64,000 bases of DNA from contig CM073330.1 of assembly GCA_037043015.1 (NCBI GenBank), positions 7,830,012-7,894,011 of the forward strand, in the 5' to 3' direction. Below are positions 10,943 to 22,559 of the stretch, in pieces. This DNA comes from Bryum argenteum. Taxonomy: Eukaryota; Streptophyta; Bryopsida; Bryales; Bryaceae. The translations under genes were made by a program, and so were the position numbers. A model generated the notes under the pieces. The model made no database searches. It was not told the origin of the DNA and saw nothing but the letters and a program-made list of their open reading frames with translations. Each line of letters starts with the position of its first letter. Position 1 is the first letter of the stretch.

Positions 10943-12741
10943 ATGGCGGGGGGCGGGGCGACTAAGCGGAAGCGACTACTTCCGATCGCCGTATTGCCGC
11001 CTCAAGTCCGTGTCGTGTAAGTAGAGGAGAGCGATTCGGATAGAGCGGAGGAGGTCGCAAAGAAAAATCCAAGCGGCCATACGTGAGGAGATCAACTAAG
11101 CCGAGGAGAAGGTTTACACCTCCCCGCGGATGTTGACGCCGAGATCCGACGTTTGAAGCCGCCACCGGAGAAGATGACACCGCGATTTTAAGAGGGAGTG
11201 GCCGGAGTTGAGCGACACAGAGTGAATCCTCACAAACTAGCGCCCGAAGGACTTCCACTACGACAAGATGAAGAAACTCTTTGGGCGGCGCATTGGCGAT
11301 TGCGGACGGAACGGCTTCCGTGTGGAGCAAATTGCACCAACAAGGACGTGATTGCGGGGTGAAGTTCCTACACCCCATTGTGTACTCTTGCCCCAATCAG
11401 AAAATTCCAGCGCAGATCAAGGTCAAGTTCGCCGAGGGAGTGGTGCGTGATTTGGAGAAGGAGGGTCAAGTCAACTGGTGTGAGTTCGGCGAATTGACGA
11501 ACGAGCGGCAAATGAAGCGCTACTTGACGACCGACGAAGGCTGCGCAGCATTGCGGTCGGTAGTGGAGCGGAAACTCGAGCACGACGTTTGTGGCCAAGA
11601 ATGGCGAAGTTTGGTTGTGCAGCCTGTGAAGGGATCGATCGACAGGAAGGTAACATACCCTCGCAAGAAGGGGAAGGAGACCGATTGCGAAGTAATCGTC
11701 ATTTCGCGAGACGGCGAAACGGAAGGAGGCGGGTTCGAATGCAAAACGGAGAGCGGGTCGGGGTCCGCCGTTTGTGTGCGAGGAGCCTCCTTTATCGTGA
11801 GGGGGTGATCCGCAAGGTTGGAAGAAGGATGCAAGCGGAGAGAGGGTTGCTGATTTGCGGGGGTTGCTCGAAGTTGTTCACCTCGAATGCAAGGGTTTGC
11901 GGACAGAGGGCCGAGATCACCGAGAGAAGAGAAGGTGTGAAGAAGAGACTCGATCGGTGCGCGGGGACTTGGTGGAGAATTTCAAGGAGGACGTTGAAGA
12001 AAGAAAGGAGGAAATTGACCGGTTGAAGGCGACGGGGGCAGATACACACAAGGAGGTGATCAAGTTGGAGGGCTCTCAAGAACAATTGGCAAGGGCACGA
12101 AAAAAAAAACTTGCAGAGAGGGTCAATTGAGTCTTGTGGACCTTGAGCTTGAGGAGGTCCGGTTGTTGAGTGCAGCTCGGGAGAGGCAATTCGATTCAAT
12201 GACAAACGAGGTGTTTCAGATCAAGAGAGGGAAGACCAACTCAACGGTGTGGCCGATGCCCATGGTGTACAAAGACGACAATTCCTCGGAGCTGACAATC
12301 GATTTCAGGACTTGTAGTTTCTGTTTGTTTCCTTTTCCTGATTTAGACGTTGTCCTTTCTAGCTGTAGACATGCATACCATCCGTATTGTGCTTGGATGG
12401 TTTTTGGAAATAGACACAAATGTAAGGCAGATGGATGTGGCGAGTTGCCCCACCCAAATTGGTTTAGGAGTTTCGGTTGGGGTGAGCCAAGCGCCCAGGT
12501 GAAGGAGCGTTCGATAGCCCTGGGATTAGCTGAGGAGCGAGGGAAGGTTCTTCATGCAAGGGCGAATCGAGCAAGAACGTTCCTGCCTCTCAATGCTGGT
12601 GAGATTGTGCTACTTTATCATGGTAAACATCAAAATAATCTTCATGCACATTCTCCATTTACTGTGTGTGAATGTACTTTTTATTCACAGTACATGAAGG
12701 TGTGTGCACTTCAAGCTCATTGCAAGTTAGTAATTGCGTAG
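10943..12741 (+). pseudogene. Decayed gene: basic N-terminus, coiled coil, RING-like zinc finger
   Basis: ATG 10,943 opens a short frame with a T-K-R-K-R nuclear-localisation-like run that soon meets TAA. The same and neighbouring frames continue with acidic and basic segments broken by several frameshifts. Longer open parts are 11,281-11,808, 11,855-12,130 (charged, coiled-coil-like) and 12,127-12,741; the last two appear to be split by a frameshift in the A10 run near 12,101-12,110. The last part carries a cross-brace zinc motif C-x2-C-x13-C-x-H-x2-H-x2-C-x10-C-x4-C (about 12,313-12,438) followed by H-P-N-W-F-R-S-F-G-W. This fits a RING-H2/PHD-like finger, possibly a ubiquitin-ligase or DNA-associated module. 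It may be the 5' part of the SET gene downstream or a separate, TE-derived gene. Confidence 0.5.
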
Positions 12742-13320
12742 TTAGGATACATGCTGCAATTTTAGCCTACTGATGTCTATGTGCTGCCGGTTTTGTACTA
12801 GAAGTACAGATGAATTCTACTCTTGCCACTACAAGAGTAGTCTTGTCCACGACATGCATGGCGGTCACTAAGCAGTTTAGTAGTATTGTTATCGTGTAGC
12901 ATGCACATTTTACGAGTTCAGTACTTAGCTAACGTCGGAGTGTGTATGAGGATAACTGTAAAACTAGTAGTTCACGGATTATAGTGTACCTGAGTATCCG
13001 GGTGTGTACAATGGCATATTACCCGTCTACTTGTTCTACACTGGTTTGCTACTATAAGTATACAACATACAACATGATAAGTAAAATTTAGGTACTACAG
13101 GTACATAGTGTTTGTAATTTGTGGTCTAGTACTTCTATTGTGTAGTAGCCAGCTCTACAAGAAGGAGAGAAGTTGTACTAGTGTCATTTTCTCGTCTCGT
13201 TGAACTACAGAGTGTGCAATGGGTACTTACGTTCTGTACACTACAGAGTGTGCAATGTCTACTACTAACAATACAAAAGTGTATATTAGCTACATCAATC
13301 ATAGTAATACTCCTTTGCAG
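12742..13320 (+). other. Probable intron, rich in GTAC / CTACA words
   Basis: No coding signal. The sequence is unusually dense in TGTAC, GTAGT and CTACA words and ends in a good acceptor (TACTCCTTTGCAG, ends 13,320). A similar composition is seen at 29,050-29,640. Confidence 0.4.
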
Positions 13321-13619
13321 GATACGAATCGGTCAATTCCAGTAGTACTGAATAGGCGTAAGAGGTACTTCTGAGCAATCTTACCTTCACTTTGCAAACT
13401 GCTTCAGTACATCCGCATACATTTTGGACCTAATTTGTGTAAATTGTGATGGTTGTTGTGTGTTTCAGATGTCCTGAATTCCACGCTTCCCGCACCTGCT
13501 ACTACACTGACCAGGGTTGTCTTATTAGACACAATTTTCGGAATGTCTGTCTGATTTGTCGTATTGGACATGTCTGTTAGACGTCGAGTCGACGAAAATG
13601 TCGACCGTACCAAAAATTA

Positions 13620-14259
13620 CATAGTAAAAAACTTGTTGAGATTTACCTTGAGGTAAAAAGCTATGAAAATTGCAGACCCATACAATTAAGTATGAAAAAA
13701 TGGCATGCATTTTAGTGAAGGGAGTACTTGTTTTTTGGGTTTTTAAACATTTGGCATGTTTTACCATTGCAAGCCTATTATGTGACATCAAAAAGGTTTT
13801 TGCATGATGTGTTTTAGACAAGTGTGATCTTTAGATGCATCCCACAATCTTTGTAGTTGGAAGTATTTTGATCCAGATAGTTTTAGTATTGGCTTTGCAA
13901 TGATATTTCTACGATGAAAAAAGTGAAAAAGTGGATGATTTTTGAAGAGATAGATCTCCTTCAACCATCGTTAGATTTTGAATTTTTATTTTAGAATGGA
14001 TTCCAATTAGAGTGTTGTATTGGTGATAGAAACCTCAATTCATTCGAAGGTATATTGAAGATAACGTATAATTTGAGTGTTAGGGATCTAGGTTTGGACT
14101 ATATTAATTACTTTGTAAAATATTTGGCAGTTCTTATCATTGCAAGGCTACTATTCGAGCCATAGGGAAGTCCAAGATGTATAGGGAAATAGAGAGGGAG
14201 AGTAGTATTTATACTTTGCCTGGACCGGCGGTCGCCTTAGCGACCGACGATCGCCCAGG
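13620..14259 (+). repeat. Module copy 1 (AT-rich part)
   Basis: Starts near AAAAACTTGTTGAG, contains CATACAATTAAGTATGAAAA and GATGCATCCCACAATCTTTG, and ends in the GC-rich TGGACCGGCGGTCGCC segment. It is nearly identical to 17,120-17,735. The nested CACTA element starts at its right edge. Confidence 0.85.
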
Positions 14260-14449
14260 CACTACAAGGAAATAGGGCCCGATATGACCAATAGTTGACA
14301 AGAAAATGTCCAAAATGACGAAGTCGCAGGCTTGCAGCCCAACTTCTGTCACTTTGGAAATTATAAATGTTTTTGTCAACTCCTTGTCAACTTCTTGTCA
14401 ACTTTTTTATTTTTGACCAACATGGAATTGCTAAAATGGGGGCACTTAA

Positions 14450-15022
14450 CCCCTAACCGTCCTTGGAGCCCGAAATGGGTTTTTGCAATTTCGGGCAACC
14501 TAGATAAAGGTGTTGAAGGTAATATTTTCTGTCTAATATTTTTACTTGGCGCTCCTTATACTGCAAAGTGGGTGTGGTAAAATTTGCAAAGTGGAATTTC
14601 AATTTTTGAATATTCTAGGGCAATTCTCGATGTGCGAGCCAAGATCGGGCAGTTTAAATTTAGGTTTTCAAAAAAGAATTGGAATTATGTTCATAACCAA
14701 AGTACTACTTAAGTTCCTAAGGGCTCTTGGTCAAAAAGTTTACCAATTTTACAAGGGCGACCTCCAAAGTTTCCAAACCAATCTTGACAATGCCCAAAAA
14801 AGCTTGGGAGACAAACTTTGGATGTTATGATCTCGCAAATGGTAAACATCCAACGGTTCATTTTTTGAAAAATAACTAAAAATAGTCTTAAGTACAAGAT
14901 CTTACGGTTGGAAGTTTCAAAAAAAGAAATAACTTTGGTTTACAGCCTTGGGAATGCATAGAGGTAGAAAATCGTAGTTTCAAGGTTTTGAGCTCCCAAA
15001 AACACACACGGACAGTTTGGGG
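14450..15022. mobile_element. piggyBac-like MITE (573 bp)
   Basis: TTAA at 14,446-14,449 and 15,023-15,026. Ends CCCCTAACCGTCC and CCCCAAACTGTCC (reverse complement). No coding capacity. Confidence 0.7.
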
Positions 15023-15159
15023 TTAACAAAACTTGAAAAATACCCAACATTTACATGTCATCCTATAATTCACAGCCCAAGAACCATAATTTTCTCACTT
15101 TCTACTTCTAGAAGCCGCATGGGGGCGTGAAGGTCATTTAGGGATTTAAAAAAAATCAG

Positions 15160-16490
15160 CAGACTTTAGCAAGAATTTTGTCATAGTAGAATAGTTTTTT
15201 TCAAAACAATTTAGGATAAAAAAAGTTAGTAAACCAAGTAAAGTTTCATCTCCAAAAATTCGTTTGTCATTTAACCCCTAAACGTCCCCAATGTCGTTTT
15301 TCTACATTTTGGATGGAGGGCAGAAACTTTGAAGAGTCATAACGCCTTCATCCAAACTCCGTTTTGGATGAAATCACTTGTGTTGGGTTCCAAATCAAGT
15401 CTAGTTTGTGTCGTAAAATTTGCAAGCCCATACAATAAAGTATGAATTAATGGAATGCACTTTAGTGAAGGCAGCTCTTGTTTTTGGGTTTCCAAGCATG
15501 CGGCATATATCACCATTGCAAGCCAATTATGTGAAATTAAAAATAGTTTTTCATGATTTTTTTTTTCATGGTCATGATTTTATGGTGATTCTTAACAACT
15601 TTGTAGTGAGAAGTTTTTTGATCCAAATGATTTTGCTATTGGATTTGCAATGATGTTTTGTCAATGAAAAAGTGAGAAAATGGATGATATTTGAGGAGCT
15701 ATATCTCCTTCATCTACCGTTGGATTTCGACTTAATTACTTGGAATGGCCTCCAATTAGAGTCTAGTCTAAGTGGTAGAAACCTTAACAAGATCGAAGAT
15801 GTTTTGAAGATAAGGCATGAAATTGAATGCAAGGGGTCTAGTTTTGGACTATTTTTCCTATGTAAATTTTTTGGCAGTTTTTACCATTGCATGGCTTTTA
15901 TTTGAGCCAAGAAATTTTTTTGATGAATTTTTGTTGGGTAAAGGACTTATTAAGATGAAGGTGAACATCTTTCTAGTTGGTGACTTTTTCATTGCAATAG
16001 GTATATTGGTAGCATTTCCACCTCAAAGTGAAAATGATGAAATTTTGCAGCTTGTTTTCAGTATTAATATGTTATAATCTCCCGATCTATAAGGCCTCAT
16101 GACTCAAATTTTGGTCCACATGATCTTCGATAAGTCTATTACAAGTTTGTACGGTTGAGATCTTATTAGCTTCTCTTCATTTTCATCTATGACGATTTTT
16201 ATGGAAATGTGCTTTTCTGCTAAAAATAGGCTGGGACGTTTAGGGGTTAAAGCCTCCAATCAAAAGTTATAGACAAAATTCAAAGAGGGGTAGCAAGGAA
16301 TTTTCTTTTTTGATATTTTCAAACACCCTCTTTGAATTTTGTCTATAACTTTTGAATGGATGGTTTAAATGACAAAAGGATTTTTGGAGATGAAACGTAA
16401 CTTGATTTACCAGCTTTTCTTAGTCTAAAGGTTTTTGAAAAAAGTTGTTTTACTATGTCAAAATGGCCGCCAAAGTCTGCTGAGTTTGAA
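15160..16490. repeat. Fold-back (long inverted repeat) element split by a TTAA MITE
   Basis: The left arm (about 15,160-15,274, from CAGCAGACTTTAGC) and right arm (about 16,370-16,487, to GCCAAAGTCTGCTG) are inverted copies. When the MITE at 15,275-16,246 is removed, the arms run on through CAAAAGTTATAGACAAAATT (16,261) to its inverse at about 16,336. This leaves a loop of about 40 nt. Confidence 0.75.
15275..16246. mobile_element. piggyBac-like MITE (972 bp), related to the AT-rich module
   Basis: TTAA at 15,271-15,274 and 16,247-16,250. Ends CCCCTAAACGTCCC inverted at both sides. Its interior (about 15,300-16,000) is a diverged version of the ~0.7-kb module, for example AAACTTTGAAGAGTCATAAC and CCATTGCAAGCCAATTATGT. 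Confidence 0.8.
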
Positions 16491-16546
16491 AACAACAAGT
16501 CTATATAGTTGAATCAAATTCCTCATTAGTCATCGAGTTGAATGGA

Positions 16547-16721
16547 GGGCGGGTTGGTAAGGTGGTGGTTTGGAAGAATTGGGGTCCCGAGTTCGATCCC
16601 GGCGAGGTTGCGGGATTTCCGCAGCAATTAGCCTGGAATCGTTGGAGAGCTTTTTGAAAGTAACTATTGCCCGAAAAATTCGGGCAGCGGAAAAAATGTT
16701 TTTTTTTTTTTTTTTTTTTTT
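16547..16721 (+). mobile_element. tRNA-derived SINE with poly-T tail
   Basis: An A-box-like TTGGTAAGGTGG (about 16,554) and a B-box GAGTTCGATCCC (16,589-16,600) are spaced as in a tRNA-derived RNA polymerase III promoter. A short body follows and then a run of 23 T (16,699-16,721). Boundaries are approximate; no clear TSD was found. Confidence 0.65.
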
Positions 16722-16888
16722 CCTCTCACCATAAGAACTTGCTGACGTGTATTCTTGTCCGATTTGACAGCCGAATCGACATGTTTTTGTTAATAAGTGA
16801 CCGAATCAGGGTCTCCTAATTGACGGGACAGTTGACCGAATTACGTCAGTGTTTTGTCAATCAGGTCACATATATCCTTGTAGTGAGG

Positions 16889-17740
16889 TCGACCGACGAT
16901 CGCCCATGAGCGACCGACGTTCGCCCCTAGGCGACCGCCGGTACAGCGGATGGGCGAACGTCGGTCGCTAGGGCGACCGCCGATCCAGGTGATGGGCGAA
17001 CGTAGCTCATAGGGCGACCGGCGGTCTACCCTCTTCAAACGAAGCCCATGAACTTTGAAGAGCCATAACTTTTTCATTCGGACTCTGTTTTTGACGAAAT
17101 CACTTGGGTTGGGTCCCAAATTAAGCCTAGTTTATGTGGTGAAAATTGCAGACCCATACAATTAAGTATGAAAAAATGGCATGCATTTTAGTGAAGGGAG
17201 TACTTGTTTCTTGGGTTTTTAAACATTTGGCATGTTTTACCATTGTTAGGCTATTATGTGACATCAAAAAGGTTTTTGCATGATGTGTTTTAGACAAGTG
17301 TGATCTTTAGATGCATCCCACAATCTTTGTAGTTGGAAGTATTTTGATCCAGATAATTTTAGTATTGGCTTTGCAATGATATTTCTACGATGAAAAAAGT
17401 GAAAAAGTGGATGATTTTTGAAGAGATAGATCTCCTTCAACCATCGTTAGATTTTGAATTTTTATTTTAGAATGGATTCCAATTAGAGTGTTGTATTGGT
17501 GATAGAAACCTCGATTCATTCGAAGGTATATTGAAGATAACGTATAATTTGAGTGTTAGGGATCTAGGTTTGGACTATATTAATTACTTTGTAAAATATT
17601 TGGCAGTTCTTATCATTGCAAGGCTACTATTCGAGCCATAGGGAAGTCCAAGATGTATAGGGAAATAGAGAGGGAGAGTAGTATTTATACTTTGCCTGGA
17701 CCGGCGTTCGCCTGAGCAACCGACGATCGCCTATGTGGTT
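16889..17740 (+). repeat. Module copy 2 with its GC-rich palindromic head
   Basis: A GC-rich block (about 16,889-17,030) with GCGACCGACGTTCGCC and GGCGACCGCCGAT words leads into the AT-rich part (GAAGAGCCATAACTTTTTCA on). The latter is nearly identical to copy 1. The minus-strand frame 17,119-16,841 is a by-product of the repeat, not a gene. Confidence 0.85.
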
Positions 17741-19010
17741 GAATTTATATGGGGATATTTGAATTGCGGGGTTTGAAGCACGGGGGCATATGTAAATATA
17801 TAAGCAAAAAGGGAGTGGAAGGGGTGTTGATAACTTTCCTAGGTGATTCATATTGTGTAAAAAATATGGTATAAATCTTAGGGGCACAGGACGAACGAAA
17901 GTATTTTTCCCGAATTTCTAAAAATTAAATAGTCATGTGAAAGTAGGCGGTGTGCGCACATGCATACGAAAACAAAGTGGGGAATGTAATTTGAACATTT
18001 GGACTACACTAAATAGGTACATTAGTGTTAGATTTTTATAAGATTTGAAAATGCTACAAGTTATTACTTTTGGGATAAAATTTTTACCAAGAGTATCGAT
18101 TCCAATACTATGTAAGGATCCCCATCTTCACCATTGTAGAGGGTACAAATATTGACTAATAGTAAAAACTTATAGCCTATTTATGTAACTTAGTGTATCT
18201 AACAATAATCTACCTATTTAGTGTAGGTACTATGGATCATATAAAAATGATGGAACCATCAAAAATATTATAGGACAACTTGTACTATATTTCCCAAATT
18301 AATATAGAATTTTCGAAGTAAGTAGAGCTTTAAATAATAGATAAAAAATAGTTAAATGGAGAGAAAAAATATTTTAAAAAGAATTGGACTATGTAATAAC
18401 TACCTTACGAACATGATGGAGCTATAAAAAAAAATCGTTGGAGTAAAGGATCTATAGGGTGGATTTTGGTTACAAGCACTTACAAACACCAAAACTTCAA
18501 AAAATAAGAAAAAATAGATAAAGGGGGTAAGGGGACAATTTAAACCCTTAGACTACCTAATGATGACCCTATGGAAATGATGGTGTTATTTAGAAAATCG
18601 TGGGGATATGTCATCTATAGGTCATCATTTACTTGTAAGTCATTTGAATGAGTAGAATATTGAATGATATACGGAAAATAGATTTGTGGAAAGGGATAAC
18701 GATTTTAAAACTTGTGTTGACTAAAAAATACCTTATAAAAATTATGGAAGAACAAAATTTCCCGCAAGAGAAACGTATCTACATGTTATGATTTACTTTG
18801 ACTTTGTAGGATGCTAAGTAATAGAGGAAGTTATACTAAAGGGGGGAGGAGGTGGTTTTATTATTTTCTCTAACCGTATTAAATATATTAAATCAAGAAA
18901 GAAGCCACATGGAACTTGGATTTACATGGAAGGAAATACTTGGTGTTAATTTGATTCAACCCTGGCATGGTATAGGATACTTGGTGTTAACTTCATTCAA
19001 AACCTCCAAA
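17741..19010. other. AT-rich interior of the hAT-type element, no gene seen
   Basis: Low-complexity AT-rich DNA with no coding signal, tRNA-like sequence or tandem array that I can support. Confidence 0.6.
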
Positions 19011-19015
19011 TCGCG

Positions 19016-19835
19016 CAACCGCCAATACAGCGGATGGACGAACGTCGGTCGCTAGGGCGACCGCCGATCCAGTTGATGGGCGAACGACGCTGACAGGGCG
19101 ACCAACGGTCTACGTGATGGGCAAGCACCCAAGGAGAAAGTGTCCGCGAGCCTCCGCGCACCCCCTCCTGATGGGGCGACCGCCGATCCAGTCGATGGGC
19201 GAACGTCGGTCGCTTGGGCGAACGTCGGTCGCTAGGCGTCGCGCCGATCCGATCGGACGGGCGAACGACGCTGACAGTGCGACCGGCGGTCTACGTGATG
19301 GGCAAGCACCCAAGGAGAAAGTGTCCGCGAGCCTCCGCGCACCCTCCTAACGGGGCGACCGCCGATACAAAATGGGATGGCGAACGTCGGTCGCTAGGCG
19401 ACCGCCGATCCGATTGATGGGCGAACGACACCGACAGGCGACCGCCGATCCGATTGATGGGCGAACGACATCGACGGGCGGCCGGCGGTCGTGTGATGGG
19501 CAAGCACCCAAGGAGAAAGTGTCCGCGAGCCTCCGCGCACCCCCTCCTGATGGGGCGACCGCCGATCCAGTCGATGGGCGAACGTCGGTCGCTTGGGCGA
19601 ACGTCGGTCACTAGGGCGATCGCCGATCCAGTCGACGGGCGAACGACGCTGACAGTGCGACCGGCGGTCTACGTGATGGGCAAGCACCCAAGGAGAAAGT
19701 GTCCGCGAGCCTCCGCGCACCCCTCCTAACGGGGCGACCGCCGATACAGCGGATGGGCGAACGTCGGTCGCTAGGGCGACCGCCGATCCAGGTGATGGGC
19801 GAACGTAGCTCATAGGGCGACCGGCGGTCTACCCT
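19016..19835 (+). repeat. GC-rich satellite with near-palindromic 15-mers and four copies of a ~47-bp box
   Basis: GGGCAAGCACCCAAGGAGAA plus AGTGTCCGCGAGCCTCCGCGC occurs four times (about 19,118, 19,300, 19,496 and 19,678). Between the copies are many GGCGACCGCCGATCC and GGGCGAACGTCGGTCGCT words. Frames of 67-139 codons on both strands come from the repeat's GC-rich composition. Confidence 0.9.
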
Positions 19836-21299
19836 CTAGAAACGAAGGACATGAACTTTGAAGAGCCATAACTTTTTCATTTGGACTCTGTTTTTGACGA
19901 AATCACTTGGGTTGGGTCCCAAATTAAGTCTAGTTTATGTGGTAAAAATTGCAGACTCATACAATTAAGTATGAAAAAATGGCATGCATTTTAGTGAAGG
20001 GAGTATTTGTTATTTGGGTTTTTAAACATTTGGCATGTTTTACCATTGCAAGCCTATTATGTGACATCAAAAAGGTTTTTGCATGATTTGTTTTAGACAA
20101 GTGTGATCTTTAGATGCATCCCACAATCTTTGTAGTTGGAAGTATTTTGATCCAGATAGTTTTAGTATTGGCTTTGCAATGATATTTCTACGATGAAAAA
20201 AGTGAAAAAGTGGATGATTTTTGAAGAGATAGATCTCCTTCAACCATTGTAAGATTTTGAATTTATTTTTTAGAATGGGTTCCAATTAGAGTGTTGTATT
20301 GGTGATAGGAACCTCGATCCATTCGAAGATATATTGATGATAAGGTATAATTTGAGTGTAAGGGGTCTATTACTGGACTATATTAATTGTTTTGTAAACT
20401 ATTTGGCAGTTTTTATCATTGCAAGACTACTATTCGAGCCATAGGGAAGTGTAAGGTGTATAGGGAAATAGAGAGGGAGAGTAGTATTTATACTTTTCCT
20501 ATGTATTTTATATGAAACATGATTAAAAGTTTTGGCCTATAAGATGAAGGTAAGTAGTTTCTATTTCCCTATACACCTTACACTTCCCTATGGCTCGAAT
20601 AGTAGTCTTGCAATGATAAAAACTGCCAAATAGTTTACAAAACAATTAATATAGTCCAGTAATAGACCCCTTACACTCAAATTATACCTTATCATCAATA
20701 TATCTTCGAATGGATCGAGGTTCCTATCACCAATACAACACTCTAATTGGAACCCATTCTAAAAAATAAATTCAAAATCTTACAATGGTTGAAGGAGATC
20801 TATCTCTTCAAAAATCATCCACTTTTTCACTTTTTTCATCGTAGAAATATCATTGCAAAGCCAATACTAAAACTATCTGGATCAAAATACTTCCAACTAC
20901 AAAGATTGTGGGATGCATCTAAAGATCACACTTGTCTAAAACAAATCATGCAAAAACCTTTTTGATGTCACATAATAGCCTAACAATGGTAAAACATGCC
21001 TAATGTTTAAAAACCCAAGAAACAAGTACTCCCTTCACTAAAATGCATGCCATTTTTTCATACTTAATTGTATGGGTCTGCAATTTTCACCACATAAACT
21101 AGGCTTAATTTGGGACCCAACCCAAGTGATTTCGTCAAAAACAGAGTCCGAATGAAAAAGTTATGGCTCTTCAAAGTTCATGGGCTTCGTTTGAAGAGGG
21201 TAGACCGCCGGTCGCCCTATGAGCTACGTTCGCCCATCACCTGGATCGGCGGTCGCCCTAGCGACCGACGTTCGCCCATCCGCTGTATCGGCGGTCGCC
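19733..21299. repeat. Giant inverted repeat: arms 19,733-20,471 and 20,561-21,299, 89-nt loop
   Basis: Each base x of the left arm pairs with 41,032-x over about 739 bp with few mismatches and no indel that I detected. The arms are module copies 3 (+) and 4 (-), including the GC-rich head. Two identical 72-codon frames (20,285-20,067 on - and 20,747-20,965 on +) are mirror images arising from the symmetry. A transcript would fold into a very long double-stranded hairpin. Confidence 0.9.
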
Positions 21300-21329
21300 T
21301 AGGGGCGAACGTCGGTCGCTCATGGGCGA

Positions 21330-22340
21330 TCGTCGGGGGAGGCATTGGCGGGAGGCATTTGAAAATTTTGGCGGGTTAAGTATTAACGCCTTCTAATACA
21401 ATTAAGAGAAAGGGGTTCGTGCATATATCCTAGTAACAAGTGAGGGAAAAAGTTGCTTGTCAAATTAAAGGGTGATATATAACATATTATAGATTTGGCA
21501 AAAAATTGAGTGACCACCATATGAAGGTAAATATTATAAGTCGACAACAATAACCATTTACAAACATTCTAATGAACCAATTACTCATAGTAGTATTTAA
21601 CCCATTATTTGTGAATGAGGTGCAAGTATTTGATATCACTTGCCCATATTATGATGAATAAATCAAACTTAAATATCATGACAGTCAAGATATTTTCAAC
21701 ACTTGTATTTACTACTAAGACATTATCGGAACTTGAAATAAGCGTACCTTTACTCTACTTGTCTTAGGCTCACTTTACATTGTGGACTCTCAAGATTGAC
21801 CATTTGGCTTTATAATACCTTGATGAAAGGAGAATGATCACTAACTTCAAAGTCCCCAAAGTATGCTAATTTATCCAAAATGGATAATGATTTTATGGTC
21901 TCCTTGATTGTAGTTGAGTGGAAGTAAATGCCTCAACTCAACTACTATCAAGGAGACCATGAGGCTCAAAAATCATTGATTGGCTAGAGTACAATTATTT
22001 AAAAAGAAAATGAAGAAAAAGGGGAGGGTAAAAGAGAGAATGATGAGAATTTCATTTTAAAATTGAGATTAAACTTGTACATGTCTAAATCCATCTTGCA
22101 CCAGAAGAGTGTCCAAGGCACTCAAAAATTCATTTTTCATTTATCATGCTCCCAAGTCTTGGCCAAAAGCCATGACCATGACAATCATTTTCATTTCATT
22201 ATGGAAAATGTGAAGAAGCGGAGAATATGAAATTTGAAGAAGATGGAGAATGAAAAATGAAGGGAGATTTAAGGGAAATGAGGGGGAACGGAGAAGATGC
22301 TTGAAGCGGTGAATTTGAAATTTGAATATGAGAGATTGAG
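21330..22340. other. AT-rich spacer, no gene seen
   Basis: Noncoding. It holds a short inverted pair around CTCCTTGATTGTAGTTGAGT (about 21,900) and CTCAACTACTATCAAGGAG (about 21,937). Confidence 0.5.
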
Positions 22341-22394
22341 GGATTGCGTAAAAGAAGATCTAAGAGCAAGAGCGGGAGCTCTTTTGCACGCGCC

Positions 22395-22535
22395 CCTCCA
22401 GACTGCCGGTCGCCCAAAACTGCAGTTGCAGCGGACCGGCGATCGCCATGCGGGACCGGCGGTCGCCCATGCGGGACCCACGGTCGCCCATGCAGGACCC
22501 GCGGTCGCGCATGCGGAACCCGCGATCGCCTATAA
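22395..22535 (+). repeat. GC-rich tandem repeat, ~21-bp unit
   Basis: About five units of GGTCGCCCATGCGGGACCSRC with variants. It adjoins module copy 5. Confidence 0.8.
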
Positions 22536-22559
22536 ACGTTCTGTAATTGGAATCCATTT

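Larger units (their letters stand above)
14260..16885. mobile_element. Nonautonomous CACTA element (2,626 bp), TSD AGG
   Basis: The left end is CACTACAAGGAAATA and the right end, inverted, is CACTACAAGGATATA. A 3-bp duplication AGG flanks it (14,257-14,259 and 16,886-16,888). CACTA ends and a 3-bp TSD define the superfamily. No transposase. It contains two TTAA elements, a fold-back element and a SINE. Confidence 0.85.

Noticed and set aside
16547..16721. Functional tRNA gene
   Set aside because: A- and B-boxes are present, but no cloverleaf with proper acceptor and anticodon stems could be drawn, and a poly-T-tailed body follows, so a SINE fits better.
19114..19813. Long open frames on both strands (67-139 codons) with D-R-R-S-P-type repeats
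   Set aside because: They are by-products of a stop-poor GC-rich satellite; frames on both strands and all phases show the same pattern, with no start context or domains.
19016..19835. Regularly spaced GC-rich palindromic repeats resembling a CRISPR array
   Set aside because: Units vary in spacing and sequence, there are no unique spacers of fixed length and no cas genes, and the context is a eukaryotic transposon.
20067..20965. Two identical 72-codon frames on opposite strands
   Set aside because: They are mirror images produced by the giant inverted repeat, not a duplicated gene.
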